A stretch of DNA of 64,000 nucleotides from Gammaproteobacteria bacterium (GCA_003567685.1 PWYW01000029.1:1-64000), one strand, 5' to 3'; shown: positions 19,414 through 28,837, numbered from the stretch's first letter. Translations and numbers: made by a program. Notes: generated by a model from the sequence alone, not told the origin.

Positions 19414-20754
19414 CTAAGAGATTTCTTGGTCATCTAGGATTTTTCTTAGCTTTTGATCGCGATACCAGTCCCTGGCCTGCAAGGACCAGTAACGCAGCTG
19501 AACCGCCAGGCGGCCGGCGACCCCGCCTGCCCATTGTGGCTGCCAGAACTGAAAGGCGTTCAGGCGTGTCGAATCGCCGTCCAGGGCTTCGGCAATGACG
19601 TGTCCGGCCAGCGTGGTTGGTGCCATGCCATGGCCGCCAAACGCCAAAGCATGGAACAGCCCTCGCTCGGTTTCACCCAGCAGGGGCATCTGGTGGCGGG
19701 CATAACTCATCCAACCGCCCCAGGCATAGTCAAAATTGACCGTGGAAAGACTCGGAAAGACTCGCGCCAAATCGGCTCTCAACAGCCTGCGAATGGCATC
19801 GGGCGAACGATCAGCAATCGAAATCCGGCCTCCCCAAAGCAGCCGCTGCTCTGCCAGGGGGCGGTAATAATCAAAGGCAAAGCGGTTGTCGTACACCGCG
19901 ACACCGCTGGGAAGCGTCCTCGCCAGACACTTTCCCAGGGGCTCGGTCACAGCGATGTAGGTAGCGATGGGTTGTAGGGCCCGTTGAACACGCGGAAACA
20001 GCCGGCGGTCGTATCCGCCAGTTGCCAACACGACCCGGTCGCAATCAACTGGTCCACTGCCCGTTTCCAAACGCCAACCATTTTTGCCCCGTTCCAGGGC
20101 CAACACGGGGCATTCCTCGAACAGCACGCCGCCGTGCTGACGGAAATGGTCGGAAAGCCCGCGAACATAGGCCAGCGGATTGAAATGGAAACTCCCTGGC
20201 TCCAGCAAGCCACCGCCGTAGCGCGGGCTTCGAACATGGGTCGGCATCTGATCCGGGGAGACAGGCAAAAGCTCAAAATCAAGGTCCTCCATCCAGCGCT
20301 GGCGCTGTCGCTCCAGCGCTGAAGGATCATCAAACCAATCGGCCAACAGAACACCGGCTGGGTTGAACTGGCAGTCAATCGCCAGTGTCTCGACATTACT
20401 GCGGATCTGTTGAACGGCTTCTCGCGTCCAGCCGTGCAAGCGACGAGCTTCATGCCGGCCTACCTGGGCAATCAGCGCTTCGGGGCCCAGTGAATAACCA
20501 GCAAAGACAAAGCCTCCATTCCGACCGCTGGCACCCGCGCCAACCCGACCCATCTCGAAAAGGGCGACCGGGCCGAGCCCCCGGCGCTGGGCCTCGAAAG
20601 CCGCACTCAAGCCCGCCAACCCTGCCCCGATTACCGCAACGGGATAGCGCCGTTTCAAGTAACCGTTTGGACCCCGGATGCCGATGGATTCCCGACTGTC
20701 GGGCCGGGATTCGTACCAGCTCAAACCCGGCCAACGTTGCTCGATTCTGCTCAT
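19414..20754 (-). CDS. FAD-dependent amine/amino acid oxidoreductase (DAO family)
   Basis: A 446-aa flavoprotein of the D-amino-acid oxidase/glycine oxidase fold (COG0665). The dinucleotide-binding motif VAVIGAGLAGLSAAFEAQRRG begins near residue 35, followed by VGAGASGRNGGFVFAGY, which is the FAD contact region of PuuB/OrdL-type oxidases; GGHGMAPTTLAGHVIAEA closes the fold. The track start adds 46 residues without family similarity; I use the ATG at 20754. It is divergent from phhA with only 63 bases between starts, so it may oxidise an amine or amino acid linked to aromatic amino acid use. The substrate is unknown. Confidence 0.82.
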   Translation of the reverse strand: MSRIEQRWPGLSWYESRPDSRESIGIRGPNGYLKRRYPVAVIGAGLAGLSAAFEAQRRGLGPVALFEMGRVGAGASGRNGGFVFAGYSLGPEALIAQVGRHEARRLHGWTREAVQQIRSNVETLAIDCQFNPAGVLLADWFDDPSALERQRQRWMEDLDFELLPVSPDQMPTHVRSPRYGGGLLEPGSFHFNPLAYVRGLSDHFRQHGGVLFEECPVLALERGKNGWRLETGSGPVDCDRVVLATGGYDRRLFPRVQRALQPIATYIAVTEPLGKCLARTLPSGVAVYDNRFAFDYYRPLAEQRLLWGGRISIADRSPDAIRRLLRADLARVFPSLSTVNFDYAWGGWMSYARHQMPLLGETERGLFHALAFGGHGMAPTTLAGHVIAEALDGDSTRLNAFQFWQPQWAGGVAGRLAVQLRYWSLQARDWYRDQKLRKILDDQEIS

Positions 20755-20817
20755 GGACTCTCCATTGGCTGGTGCTACACTTTTAGGAGTTTTTTTGCCA
20801 AAATGCGGAGTTATTCC

Positions 20818-21618
20818 ATGGGTAAATCTACGAAATACGAAGCCAAGATACCCGACGAAAATGGCATCATCTCCTACAACGACGATGAACATGCCGTTTG
20901 GTCAGACTTGTACGCGCGTCAGATCAAGATCATTGACGGGCGCGCCTGCCAGGAATTCCAGGATGGGCTGGAGATTCTGAATCTCCCTCAAGATCGCATT
21001 CCCCAGCCTCGCGAAGTCTCCAAAACCCTGATGGAACGAACCGGCTGGCAAGTCGAACCGGTGCCGGCGCTGATCAACTTTGACCGATTTTTCAAACTGC
21101 TGGCGGAAAAAAAATTTCCCGCCGCTTCCTTCATCCGTAGCCGTGAAGAGATGGACTATCTGCAGGAGCCGGATATCTTTCATGAAATCTTCGGCCACAC
21201 AGCCATGCTTACCCATCAGGCATTCGCCGACTTCACCGAAGCCTACGGTAAAGCCGGCGTCAAGGCCAGCAAGCAGGAACGCGTATTTCTGGCAAGACTC
21301 TACTGGTTCACGGTGGAGTTCGGCATGCTGCAAACCACTGATGGCGTGAAAATTTACGGCGGCGGCATTGCCTCATCGCCGGGAGAAACCTTGTATTCGA
21401 TGGAAAGTCCGGAGCCTATTCGGCGTCCGTTCGACCCAATCGATGCGCTGAGAACGCCCTACCGCATCGACATTTATCAAACCGTGTATTACATCCTCGA
21501 CCGGATGGATGATCTGTTCGATCTCGCCCGGGCCGACCTCCTGTCTCTGATCAGGGAAGCGCGTGCCCTCGGCCAGTTCGAACCCACCTACCCGCCCAAA
21601 GAAAAGGAAGCCGCCTGA
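20818..21618 (+). CDS. phhA: Phenylalanine 4-monooxygenase
   Basis: Non-haem iron, tetrahydropterin-dependent hydroxylase converting Phe to Tyr; 266 aa, the size of the bacterial enzyme. The iron site is clear: FHEIFGHTAML gives the two histidines (H-x4-H) near 120-125 and the glutamate comes from the later YWFTVEFG segment. SRPDFDxxR-like pterin contacts are replaced by family-typical IRSREEMDYLQEPD. The track's upstream Met is ignored because homologues start near the ATG at 20818. It is followed after 2 bases by phhB. Confidence 0.95.
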   Translation: MGKSTKYEAKIPDENGIISYNDDEHAVWSDLYARQIKIIDGRACQEFQDGLEILNLPQDRIPQPREVSKTLMERTGWQVEPVPALINFDRFFKLLAEKKFPAASFIRSREEMDYLQEPDIFHEIFGHTAMLTHQAFADFTEAYGKAGVKASKQERVFLARLYWFTVEFGMLQTTDGVKIYGGGIASSPGETLYSMESPEPIRRPFDPIDALRTPYRIDIYQTVYYILDRMDDLFDLARADLLSLIREARALGQFEPTYPPKEKEAA

Positions 21619-21620
21619 CC

Positions 21621-21971
21621 ATGAGCACCGCCAATACCGATCAACTGACCGAGAAAAAATGCCTTCCTTGCGAAGGCGGCACCGACCCCTTGGGTCGTGA
21701 GCGGGTGGCCACCCTGCTGGCCCAGGTGCCTGGCTGGCAGGTCAGCGACGATGGCAAGAAAATCTATCGCCGCTTCGAATTCAAGGGCTTCTACAAAACC
21801 ATGGCTTTCATCAACGCGATGGCGTGGATCGCCAACCAGGAGGCCCATCACCCGGACTTCGAAGCCGGCTATAACTTCTGCCTGGTCCACTTCACCACGC
21901 ACGCGATCGATGGCCTTAGCGAGAACGATTTCATCTGCGCCGCCAAGCTGAACAAGCTGCTCGATGACTGA
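21621..21971 (+). CDS. phhB: Pterin-4a-carbinolamine dehydratase
   Basis: Recycles the oxidised pterin cofactor of PhhA; 116 aa. The active-site pattern MAWIANQEAHHPDFEAGYNFCLVHFTTHAIDGLS contains the conserved E-x-H-H-P-D and H-T-H-x-x-x-G-L elements (here as TTHAIDGL). The N-terminus carries a CLPCEGGTDPL segment typical of this family. It follows phhA by two bases and overlaps the moxR start by eight, so the whole stretch from phhA to tgpA may be one transcript. Confidence 0.95.
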   Translation: MSTANTDQLTEKKCLPCEGGTDPLGRERVATLLAQVPGWQVSDDGKKIYRRFEFKGFYKTMAFINAMAWIANQEAHHPDFEAGYNFCLVHFTTHAIDGLSENDFICAAKLNKLLDD

Positions 21972-22917
21972 GGCATCCGCGCTTGCAACCCGTGCCGAGG
22001 CGCCAATGGCGGCCCTCGGCAGGGCTCGTAGCGCCGTCAACCAGGTCATCCTCGGCAAAGCCGAAGTCGTTGACCTGGCCTTCTCGGCACTACTGGCCGG
22101 TGGTCATTTGCTGTTGGAAGACTTGCCCGGCGTCGGCAAGACCACGCTCGCCCAGGCCATGTCGTTGAGCCTGGGCGGCGACTGGCAGCGCATCCAGTTC
22201 ACTAACGACATGCTGCCCGCCGATATCGTTGGGGTTTCGATTTTCCAGCAGGCGCAGGAACAGTTTGAATTTCGACCCGGTCCAATCTTCGCCAATGTGG
22301 TGTTGGCCGATGAAATCAACCGGGCCACGCCCCGAACTCAGTCGGCGCTTCTGGAAGCCATGGCCGAACGCCAGGTGACTGTCGACGGGCAAACGTTTCC
22401 GCTGCCCGAACCGTTCTTCGTGATTGCCACCCAGAACCCACTGGACCTTGTAGGCACCTACCCATTGCCCGACTCTCAGCTCGACCGCTTTCTACTTCGG
22501 ACCAGCATCGGCTACCCGTCCGCGACCGAAGAGCGTCGATTGCTGGTCGAACCCGATCGTCGAGACCTGCTGTCCCGCTTCGAGCCATCGCTCGACCCAG
22601 GCGGCGTTTCCGATCTGATGGCGCTGGCCACGGATCTGCCTGTTTCCGAGCCGCTGCTCGACTACATTCAGAATCTGATCGCTGCAACACGTCAACATGG
22701 TGGCCTCAAAGCGGGCTTGTCCCCTCGTGCCGGTCTTGCCCTGGTGCGTGCGGCCCGAGCCTGGTCGCTGGTCAATGGACTGAACTACTGCGCGCCAGAA
22801 GCCGTCAAGGCGGTTTTCCCATCGTTGGCGACGCATCGCCTGGAAACCCGACCGGAAAGCGGGCTGGACAGTGCAGCGGTCGTGGAAGAGATCCTCGGCA
22901 CCACGCGGGTGCCCTGA
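21964..22917 (+). CDS. MoxR-family AAA+ ATPase
   Basis: A 317-aa cytosolic AAA+ ATPase of the MoxR (AAA_3) family. Walker A is LPGVGKTTLAQA near 55, Walker B VLADEINRATPRTQSALLEAM near 118, and sensor 1 ATQNPLDLVGTYPLPDSQLDRF near 160. MoxR proteins act as chaperones for protein complexes, often with DUF58 and VWA or transglutaminase proteins, as here. It overlaps phhB by eight bases and is followed by the DUF58 gene. Confidence 0.92.
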   Translation: MTEASALATRAEAPMAALGRARSAVNQVILGKAEVVDLAFSALLAGGHLLLEDLPGVGKTTLAQAMSLSLGGDWQRIQFTNDMLPADIVGVSIFQQAQEQFEFRPGPIFANVVLADEINRATPRTQSALLEAMAERQVTVDGQTFPLPEPFFVIATQNPLDLVGTYPLPDSQLDRFLLRTSIGYPSATEERRLLVEPDRRDLLSRFEPSLDPGGVSDLMALATDLPVSEPLLDYIQNLIAATRQHGGLKAGLSPRAGLALVRAARAWSLVNGLNYCAPEAVKAVFPSLATHRLETRPESGLDSAAVVEEILGTTRVP

Positions 22918-23012
22918 GCGTTTGCCGCTTCGACAACCTCCGACTTCAGTACTGGTAGCAGGAGCCCCCCATTCGCGCCGAGCAACATTTCCACCGCTGG
23001 TTCAATGGTTGG

Positions 23013-23924
23013 GTGAAGCGCCGCGCGCCCGCCAATCCGCCGCTGACCATCCAGTACCGCCAGGTGTTCATCCTGCCCACTCGTTTCGGCTGGACCCTGG
23101 CACTGTTGATGTTCGCCATGCTCATGGGCAGTTTGAACTTCAACAACAACCTGGGTCTTCTGACCACCTTTATCGTCGCCGGCCTGGCACTGAACTCCAT
23201 GCTGATGGCCTATCACAACCTGCGCGGGCTACGCCTGCTTCACTGCACGGCAAAACCGGTTCATGCCGGTGATACCGCCAGGCTTGTTGTCACCCTCAGC
23301 GACCAGGACGGACGATCACGACCCGCCCTTGAAATTCGCAGTCACGACGGGCTGAGCGGCTTCGACCTGGACGGCATCAACCTGGAAACTGTGGAAATTC
23401 CGCTACGGACACATCAACGGGGCTGGTTGTCCCCCGGGCGCCTGAGAATTCAAACCAGTCACCCAATCGGACTGTTCGAGGCCTGGGCGTGGTTCTGGCC
23501 GGCTCAACGCGTGCTGGTCTGGCCAAGACCCGCCGAAAACCCGCCGCCATTACCGCGTGGTGCCGGCGACGACGGAGGCCGGCAAATCAGCCGACAGACT
23601 GACAGTGACAACTTCCACAGCCTGCGCAACTGGCGCCCGGAGGATCCGGTTCATCGCATCGCCTGGAAAGCCAGCCAGCGACACCAGGCCCTGCTGGCTC
23701 GCGAGTTTCGCGCGGAAGTGTCCGAGCAGGTAGTGCTGGACCTTGCCCGAACCCCGGCGTCCGGCCTTGAGCAACGCATCAGCGTGCTCACCGCGTGGGT
23801 GATGCAGGCGCATCGAGAGGGGATCGACTGGACGCTGAATCTCGGCAAGCAGTCGATTGGTCCCGCCCATGGCGAGCGCCACCTGAACGCCTGCCTGCGT
23901 GCCCTCGCGGAGTTCGGCCAGTGA
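23013..23924 (+). CDS. DUF58 protein
   Basis: DUF58 protein of about 303 aa with two N-terminal membrane helices (GWTLALLMFAMLMGSLNF; LLTTFIVAGLALNSMLMAY), a beta-rich domain, and the family hallmark DNFHSLRNWRPEDPVHRIAWKASQR near 205-230. The track start is a GTG at 23013 with no clear ribosome-binding site. Fourteen codons upstream in the same frame, an ATT at 22971 sits six bases after AGGAG and would add a basic, family-like N-terminus, so the true start may be that rare codon. The stop overlaps the next start (GTGA). Confidence 0.88.
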   Translation: MKRRAPANPPLTIQYRQVFILPTRFGWTLALLMFAMLMGSLNFNNNLGLLTTFIVAGLALNSMLMAYHNLRGLRLLHCTAKPVHAGDTARLVVTLSDQDGRSRPALEIRSHDGLSGFDLDGINLETVEIPLRTHQRGWLSPGRLRIQTSHPIGLFEAWAWFWPAQRVLVWPRPAENPPPLPRGAGDDGGRQISRQTDSDNFHSLRNWRPEDPVHRIAWKASQRHQALLAREFRAEVSEQVVLDLARTPASGLEQRISVLTAWVMQAHREGIDWTLNLGKQSIGPAHGERHLNACLRALAEFGQ

Positions 23925-26005
23925 CGACCGCTCTGGAGCGCTGGTTCCGTCCCCGCCTTCCAGGCCCTGGCGAGCTGACCCCGGCCGCTGTCTACTGGAC
24001 ACTGGCCGCTTTCCTTGTCGCCGCCTTCCCCCACCTCATGGCCATGCCGCCCGCGCTGGCGGCCACCGTAGTCGCGCTTATTGGCTGGCGGGGAATGGCG
24101 GTTTGGCGGGGCTGGCGTCCCGTGCCCGGGCCCGTCCGGGTGGTACTGACGCTGACGCTGCTGGCCCTGGTGGTAATCGCTTTCGGTGCCAGTTGGGGCC
24201 GAAGGCTGGCCACCGCCCTGCTATGCGTGATGCTGGCTGCCAAACTGATGGAAATGTTTCGCGTCCGCGACCTTCGAATGGTGGCCTCGGTGTGTTTTTT
24301 CCTGGTTGCCACCCAGTTCCTGTTCAACGAGCGGTTGGTTTACCTGAGCTATCTGGTTGCCGGCTGCTGGTTGGCCACCCAGGCACTGGGCCAGATTCAG
24401 CGAATTCAGGTCAATCAACGTCGTGGACAAGACAGGCAGGCCAGTCCCGGTGCCTCAGGCACATCCGGCCTGCTATCGGTGCAGAGCCTTCGCCAGTCCG
24501 GGCGACTGCTGGTCATGGCTTTGCCCGTTGCACTGATTCTATTTTTTCTGTTTCCCCGCCTGGCCCAACCGCTTTGGGGTTTGCCCGAAGAGGCCATGGA
24601 TGGACGAACCGGCTTGTCGGACAGCATGTCGCCCGGCAGCATCTCGGAATTGTTCCTCGACCATTCACCAGCTTTTCGGGTTGAATTTGAGGGTCCACCA
24701 CCACCGCCCCAAATGCGTTATTGGCGGGGACCAGTGCTGTGGCGGTTTGACGGCAACACCTGGCAGCGAGCCTTTTTCTCCGACCAGCGTCTTTCCGAAC
24801 CGCCTTTGGAGACCGAGGCCAGCATCCGCTATCGCATGCAGCTCGAACCACATGAACGACGATGGTTGCTGGCAATGGATCACCCGGTCAGCTCGACGTT
24901 TCCAGAGTCGCGCATAACGGTTGACCACCATCTGATCAGTCGCCGTCCGGTCACCACGCTCAGCCAATACGACGTTGTCTCGACACCCGACGCATTGATC
25001 TCGCCGGTGTTGACCGACGTGCAGCGTAATATGGCATTGCACCTGCCCCAGGAAAGGAATCCGCGCACCCGAGCGCTGGCGGAAGAGCTTCGTCAACAGT
25101 ACGCCGACGATCAGGCTCTGATCAACGCGGTTCTTCGCTGGTTCAATGAAGAACCGTTCTACTACAGCCTGAGCGTTACCCCGCTGGGTCGCCACGGTGC
25201 AGATGAGTTTCTGTTCGACCTTCGCACCGGCTACTGCGAATACTACGCATCGGCTTTCGCCATTCTGATGCGCTCCGCCGGCATTCCCGCCCGGGTTGTC
25301 ACGGGCTACCAGGGCGGATTCTGGAGTGAATCCGGCCAATATCTCCTGGTCCGCCAGTCCGATGCCCATGCCTGGAACGAAGTCTGGCTGGAAGGCCAGG
25401 GTTGGGTTCGGGTTGACCCGACTGCCGCCGTAGCGCCCGACCGAATCCGGGAAGGCTCCCGCAGCGTGGTGGAGAGCGGTCGGGCCCTGCGTGACGCTGG
25501 CTGGTTGATGAATCTCCGTAACCAGTACGACCGTGTGCAGCATCTCTGGAACCGCTGGGTACTGGGCTTCGATGCCGAGCGTCAGCAAGACTTTCTCCAA
25601 CGTCTCGGGCTGCCTGAGATGACTGCCACGCAGATCGGTTTGCTCATGCTTGCCGCACTTAGCCTGTTTTTACTCCCGCTGACCTGGTTTCTGTTTCGCG
25701 TATCGGGACAGCGGCCGTTGAGCCGTGCAGAGCGGGCCTGGAAAACAGTACGCCGACGCCTCGCACGCCTTGGGCTGCACGCCCAACCCTCGGAAACTCC
25801 ACGCGAATTTGCCGGTCGAATTTGCCGTGAGCTGGACAGTGGCGAGCGTCAACTGGTTCAGTTGGCAATCATGTTCAGCCAGCTACACTATGGCGTGCCG
25901 AGTGCTCGTTTACTCGAGCAGTTTGAGCGATCGGCGCAACTCTTCCGACCACTGCGTCGGGGAAAAAACCGCTTTCCGAGACTGAGCTTTGGCCGGGAGC
26001 TTTGA
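23921..26005 (+). CDS. tgpA: TgpA-type membrane transglutaminase-like protein
   Basis: A 694-aa inner-membrane protein: an N-terminal block of about six helices (DUF3488 region), a large periplasmic domain with a transglutaminase-like core, another helix near 575, and a cytoplasmic DUF4129-like tail. The catalytic triad is visible as RTGYCEYYASAF (Cys), DAHAWNEVWLEGQGWVRVDPT (His, Asp) near 435-510. This is the TgpA/YebA architecture; P. aeruginosa TgpA is essential. The start is the GTG at 23921, which overlaps the DUF58 stop; the track start lies inside the previous gene. It forms a unit with moxR and DUF58. Confidence 0.9.
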   Translation: MTTALERWFRPRLPGPGELTPAAVYWTLAAFLVAAFPHLMAMPPALAATVVALIGWRGMAVWRGWRPVPGPVRVVLTLTLLALVVIAFGASWGRRLATALLCVMLAAKLMEMFRVRDLRMVASVCFFLVATQFLFNERLVYLSYLVAGCWLATQALGQIQRIQVNQRRGQDRQASPGASGTSGLLSVQSLRQSGRLLVMALPVALILFFLFPRLAQPLWGLPEEAMDGRTGLSDSMSPGSISELFLDHSPAFRVEFEGPPPPPQMRYWRGPVLWRFDGNTWQRAFFSDQRLSEPPLETEASIRYRMQLEPHERRWLLAMDHPVSSTFPESRITVDHHLISRRPVTTLSQYDVVSTPDALISPVLTDVQRNMALHLPQERNPRTRALAEELRQQYADDQALINAVLRWFNEEPFYYSLSVTPLGRHGADEFLFDLRTGYCEYYASAFAILMRSAGIPARVVTGYQGGFWSESGQYLLVRQSDAHAWNEVWLEGQGWVRVDPTAAVAPDRIREGSRSVVESGRALRDAGWLMNLRNQYDRVQHLWNRWVLGFDAERQQDFLQRLGLPEMTATQIGLLMLAALSLFLLPLTWFLFRVSGQRPLSRAERAWKTVRRRLARLGLHAQPSETPREFAGRICRELDSGERQLVQLAIMFSQLHYGVPSARLLEQFERSAQLFRPLRRGKNRFPRLSFGREL

Positions 26006-26024
26006 GTGTTTGATGGAGTAGACC

Positions 26025-26576
26025 ATGCACAAACCCTTTCGTGTTGTTCTTCCGGTGCTGGCAATCACTGGTCTTTTGTTGGCGGGCTGCGCCACCACTC
26101 CGGCACCGCTGGCCGGCGACTTTCCCGACTTCCAGCCAAACCAGGCCACTGAGCGCTCCCTGGGTGCCGTGGTGCGCTGGGGAGGCCATGTCATCGAGAC
26201 CCGGCCGGGGCGCGAGAGAACCTGTATCGAGCTGCTCGCCAGGCCCCTGGATCGTGATCTTCGCCCGGCCGAAGGGGACCACCATTTCGGCCGTTTTCTG
26301 GCCTGTAGGGAAGGCTTTGTCGACCCCGCCATGCTCAGCGAAGGCCGGGCCATCACCGTCATCGGACGCTTGACAGACTTCACCGACGGCACGATCGGCG
26401 AATTCGTCTACCGCTATCCGACGCTGGACGCCGACACGCTGTACATCTGGCCAGAAACCGCGGAAACCGTTTTCATTCATGATCCGTGGTGGCCCTACTA
26501 CGACCCATGGTGGCCGCATCGATCACGAGCAGGCGCACGCACTCGCGTATCAGGCAGCGTCATTATCATTCGCTAA
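26025..26576 (+). CDS. Slp-family outer membrane lipoprotein
   Basis: A 183-aa lipoprotein: the signal sequence ends in the lipobox LLAGC near residue 24. The region LGAVVRWGGHVIETRPGRERTCIELLARPL and GRFLACREGFVDPAMLSEGRAITVIGRL is the Slp/YeaY domain. The C-terminus is unusually rich in Trp, Tyr and Pro (PWWPYYDPWWPH). It starts 20 bases after tgpA. E. coli Slp is starvation-inducible, but function in this organism is unknown. Confidence 0.87.
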   Translation: MHKPFRVVLPVLAITGLLLAGCATTPAPLAGDFPDFQPNQATERSLGAVVRWGGHVIETRPGRERTCIELLARPLDRDLRPAEGDHHFGRFLACREGFVDPAMLSEGRAITVIGRLTDFTDGTIGEFVYRYPTLDADTLYIWPETAETVFIHDPWWPYYDPWWPHRSRAGARTRVSGSVIIIR

Positions 26577-26601
26577 TACTAAGACCTTCGTATACGCCAT
26601 T

Positions 26602-26621
26602 CACTGTGTTTTGATACAGTA
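26602..26621. promoter_or_regulatory. LexA (SOS) box of lexA
   Basis: The core CTGT-N8-ACAG at 26604-26619 is a perfect gammaproteobacterial SOS box, extended to CACTG...CAGTA. It lies only seven bases upstream of the lexA ATG, which would block initiation at its own promoter and give negative autoregulation. Confidence 0.9.
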
Positions 26622-26626
26622 ATGGA

Positions 26627-27259
26627 ATGAAACTGACGGCGCGACAGGCAGAGATTCTGGCCTTCATCAAGCAGCGGTTGGCGGCCGATGGCTTGCCGCC
26701 AACCCGTTCGGAAATCGTCAACCATTTTGGTTTCCGCTCCCCCAATGCCGCGCAGTCGCATCTGAAGGCGCTTGCCGAGCGCGGCGCCATCGAACTGCGT
26801 CCGGGCAAGGCCCGCGGCATCGTGCCGCTGGGCTCGGATTCCACTGCCGAAGCCTCGGCCACGTCGCCACGAAATGAGCTGCCCGTGATCGGCCGGGTCG
26901 CCGCGGGCACGCCATTGATGGCCATCGAGAACCATCAGGGCAGTTTTCAGGTGGATCGACAGGCGTTCAAGCCTCGGCCGGATTACATGCTTGAGGTGCA
27001 TGGTGACAGCATGGTCGATGCCGGTATCCGGGACGGTGACCTTCTGCTGGTCCATCGCACACCCGAAGCGCGCTCCGGCCAGATCGTGGTTGCCCGTCTC
27101 GACAACGAGGTTACCGTCAAGCGCCTGAGAAAGACCCGAGGCGGCCACCTGTTTCTGGACCCGGCGAATGCTGCCTATTCACCGCTGAAGGTGGATTCGA
27201 GTCGCGACTTCGCCATCGAAGGCCTTGGCGTTGGCGTTATTCGTCGTCGATTGAGCTGA
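26627..27259 (+). CDS. lexA: SOS repressor LexA
   Basis: A 210-aa repressor-protease. The N-terminal winged helix reads RQAEILAFIKQRL...GLPPTRSEIVNHFGF. The self-cleavage bond lies in VAAGTP (Ala-Gly) near 90, the catalytic Ser in VHGDSMVDAGI near 125, and the catalytic Lys in EVTVKRLRK near 163, so it should be fully active after RecA stimulation. A perfect SOS box precedes it. Its 3' end overlaps the 3' end of the convergent nitrilase gene by 23 bases. A second, weaker box in this window lies before imuAB. Confidence 0.97.
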   Translation: MKLTARQAEILAFIKQRLAADGLPPTRSEIVNHFGFRSPNAAQSHLKALAERGAIELRPGKARGIVPLGSDSTAEASATSPRNELPVIGRVAAGTPLMAIENHQGSFQVDRQAFKPRPDYMLEVHGDSMVDAGIRDGDLLLVHRTPEARSGQIVVARLDNEVTVKRLRKTRGGHLFLDPANAAYSPLKVDSSRDFAIEGLGVGVIRRRLS

Positions 27260-28034
27260 TCCGAAAGTCGTCGGCATCGGCCAGGAACGGCAACGTCTCG
27301 CGCACCGAACGAATCGCACTTCGATCCAGCACCACGCGGCCCACGCTTTCTCCGCGACCAATCTCGATCAGGCAGGCACCCAGTGCATCCCAGGCCGATG
27401 AAGCGCCCGGGTAATCAATGCCCTTGCCGTCCTCGCCGACCCGGTTGACGCCCACCACCGCGGCCTGATTCTCGATCGCCCGGGCCTGCAAAAGCCGCTG
27501 CCAGGCCAGCACCCGCGGACTGGGCCAGTTGGCCACGAACAACTGCAGGTCAAACTCGCGACGGTTACGACACCAGGCCGGGAAACGCAGGTCGTAGCAG
27601 ATTTGCAGGTCAATTCGCCAGCCGCGCCAGTCGAAAGTACAGAAATCCTGGCCGGCCACATAACGCCTGTCTTCGCCACCAAAGGCGAACAGGTGGCGCT
27701 TGTCGTAATGGGCAACGATCTTGCCCTCATCAACAAACACAAATCGATTACGCCGCTGGCCGTCCACATCCAGTGCCAGGCTGCCGGCAATGGCCGCGCC
27801 TCGTTCGAGGCTCTGGGCTTTCATCCAGGCCAGCGTGGGTCCATCCAGAGTTTCGGCCGGACGGCCCTGATCGCCCAGAAAACCGGTGGAAAAGGTTTCC
27901 GGCAGCACGTACAGATGGCAGCCGGGGGCCGAATCCATCAGCTCGGCCAGGTGGTTTCGGTTGGGCTCGGCCTCCTGCCAGAACAGCCGCGCCTGCACCA
28001 GGCCCACGGCCAGTTGATCGACAGAACCGGACAT
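27237..28034 (-). CDS. Nitrilase-superfamily amidohydrolase (YafV/omega-amidase type)
   Basis: A 265-aa carbon-nitrogen hydrolase. The catalytic triad is complete: Glu in LPETFSTGF near 45, Lys in YDKRHLFAFGGE near 117, Cys in LQICYDLRFP near 153. The AFGGEDRRY and FVANWPSPR segments match YafV / omega-amidase enzymes that remove the amide from 2-oxoglutaramate-type products. The track's longer start is rejected because the first 82 residues lie over the next gene. It starts one base after the DUF455 stop and is probably cotranscribed with it. Confidence 0.88.
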   Translation of the reverse strand: MSGSVDQLAVGLVQARLFWQEAEPNRNHLAELMDSAPGCHLYVLPETFSTGFLGDQGRPAETLDGPTLAWMKAQSLERGAAIAGSLALDVDGQRRNRFVFVDEGKIVAHYDKRHLFAFGGEDRRYVAGQDFCTFDWRGWRIDLQICYDLRFPAWCRNRREFDLQLFVANWPSPRVLAWQRLLQARAIENQAAVVGVNRVGEDGKGIDYPGASSAWDALGACLIEIGRGESVGRVVLDRSAIRSVRETLPFLADADDFRISSIDDE

Positions 28035-28035
28035 G

Positions 28036-28837
28036 TCAGTGATCCAGCGTTTCCAGGTGGGCCAGCTCGTCGGCACTGAAGCCGGCGCGCTGACGGGCCT
28101 CAACATTGAAGGGGCCGCGCAGGCGGCCACTGAAATAGCGCTCCAGCAGATCCTCGAAGGTCTTGTCCGGCTCGAGATTGCGCTCCAGCCACAGATGGCG
28201 GAACCAGCGGGTGCCGATGGCCACGTGCCCCTCTTCCTCCTGAAGAATGATTTCAAGCAGAGCAACGGTGCGCTCATCACCGGCCTTGGACAGTCGCTGG
28301 ATCATGCCCGGCGTCACGTCCAGGCCCCGGGCTTCAAGCACACGCGGCACCAGGGCCATCCGAACCAGCGCATCATGAGCGGTTTTTTCCGCCATGTCCC
28401 ACAGCCCGTTATGGGCCGAGAAATCGCCGTAGGCCACGCCCAGTTCCTGCAGGCGACCATTGAGCATGCGGAAATGCCGGGCTTCGTCGGCAGCCACGCT
28501 TAGCCAGTCGCGGTAAAAGGCATCCGGCATGCCGGCGAAACGCAGCGCGGCATCCAGCCCCAGATTGATGGCATTGAATTCAATATGAGCGACCGCGTGG
28601 ATCAGGGCCTGGCGGCCCTCCAGCGTGCTCAGCTTGCGCTGGGCCAGGCGCGCCGGGTTGACCAGTTTCGGTCTGCCAGGGCGCCCGCAGGCCAGCAGGC
28701 CGGGTTCACTCGGACAAGCTGGCTGCCAGTTACCCGATACAACCGCTGCCCAAAGCGCATCGACCCGGTCGCACTTGGCGACCGGGTCGGTTTCGGCCAG
28801 CGCCTGGCGCGCTTCGCGCCAGTAGGCGGCGCTGGAT

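Noticed and set aside
24665-25600. 311-aa minus-strand ORF
   Set aside because: Antisense shadow of the TgpA gene; no recognisable domain.
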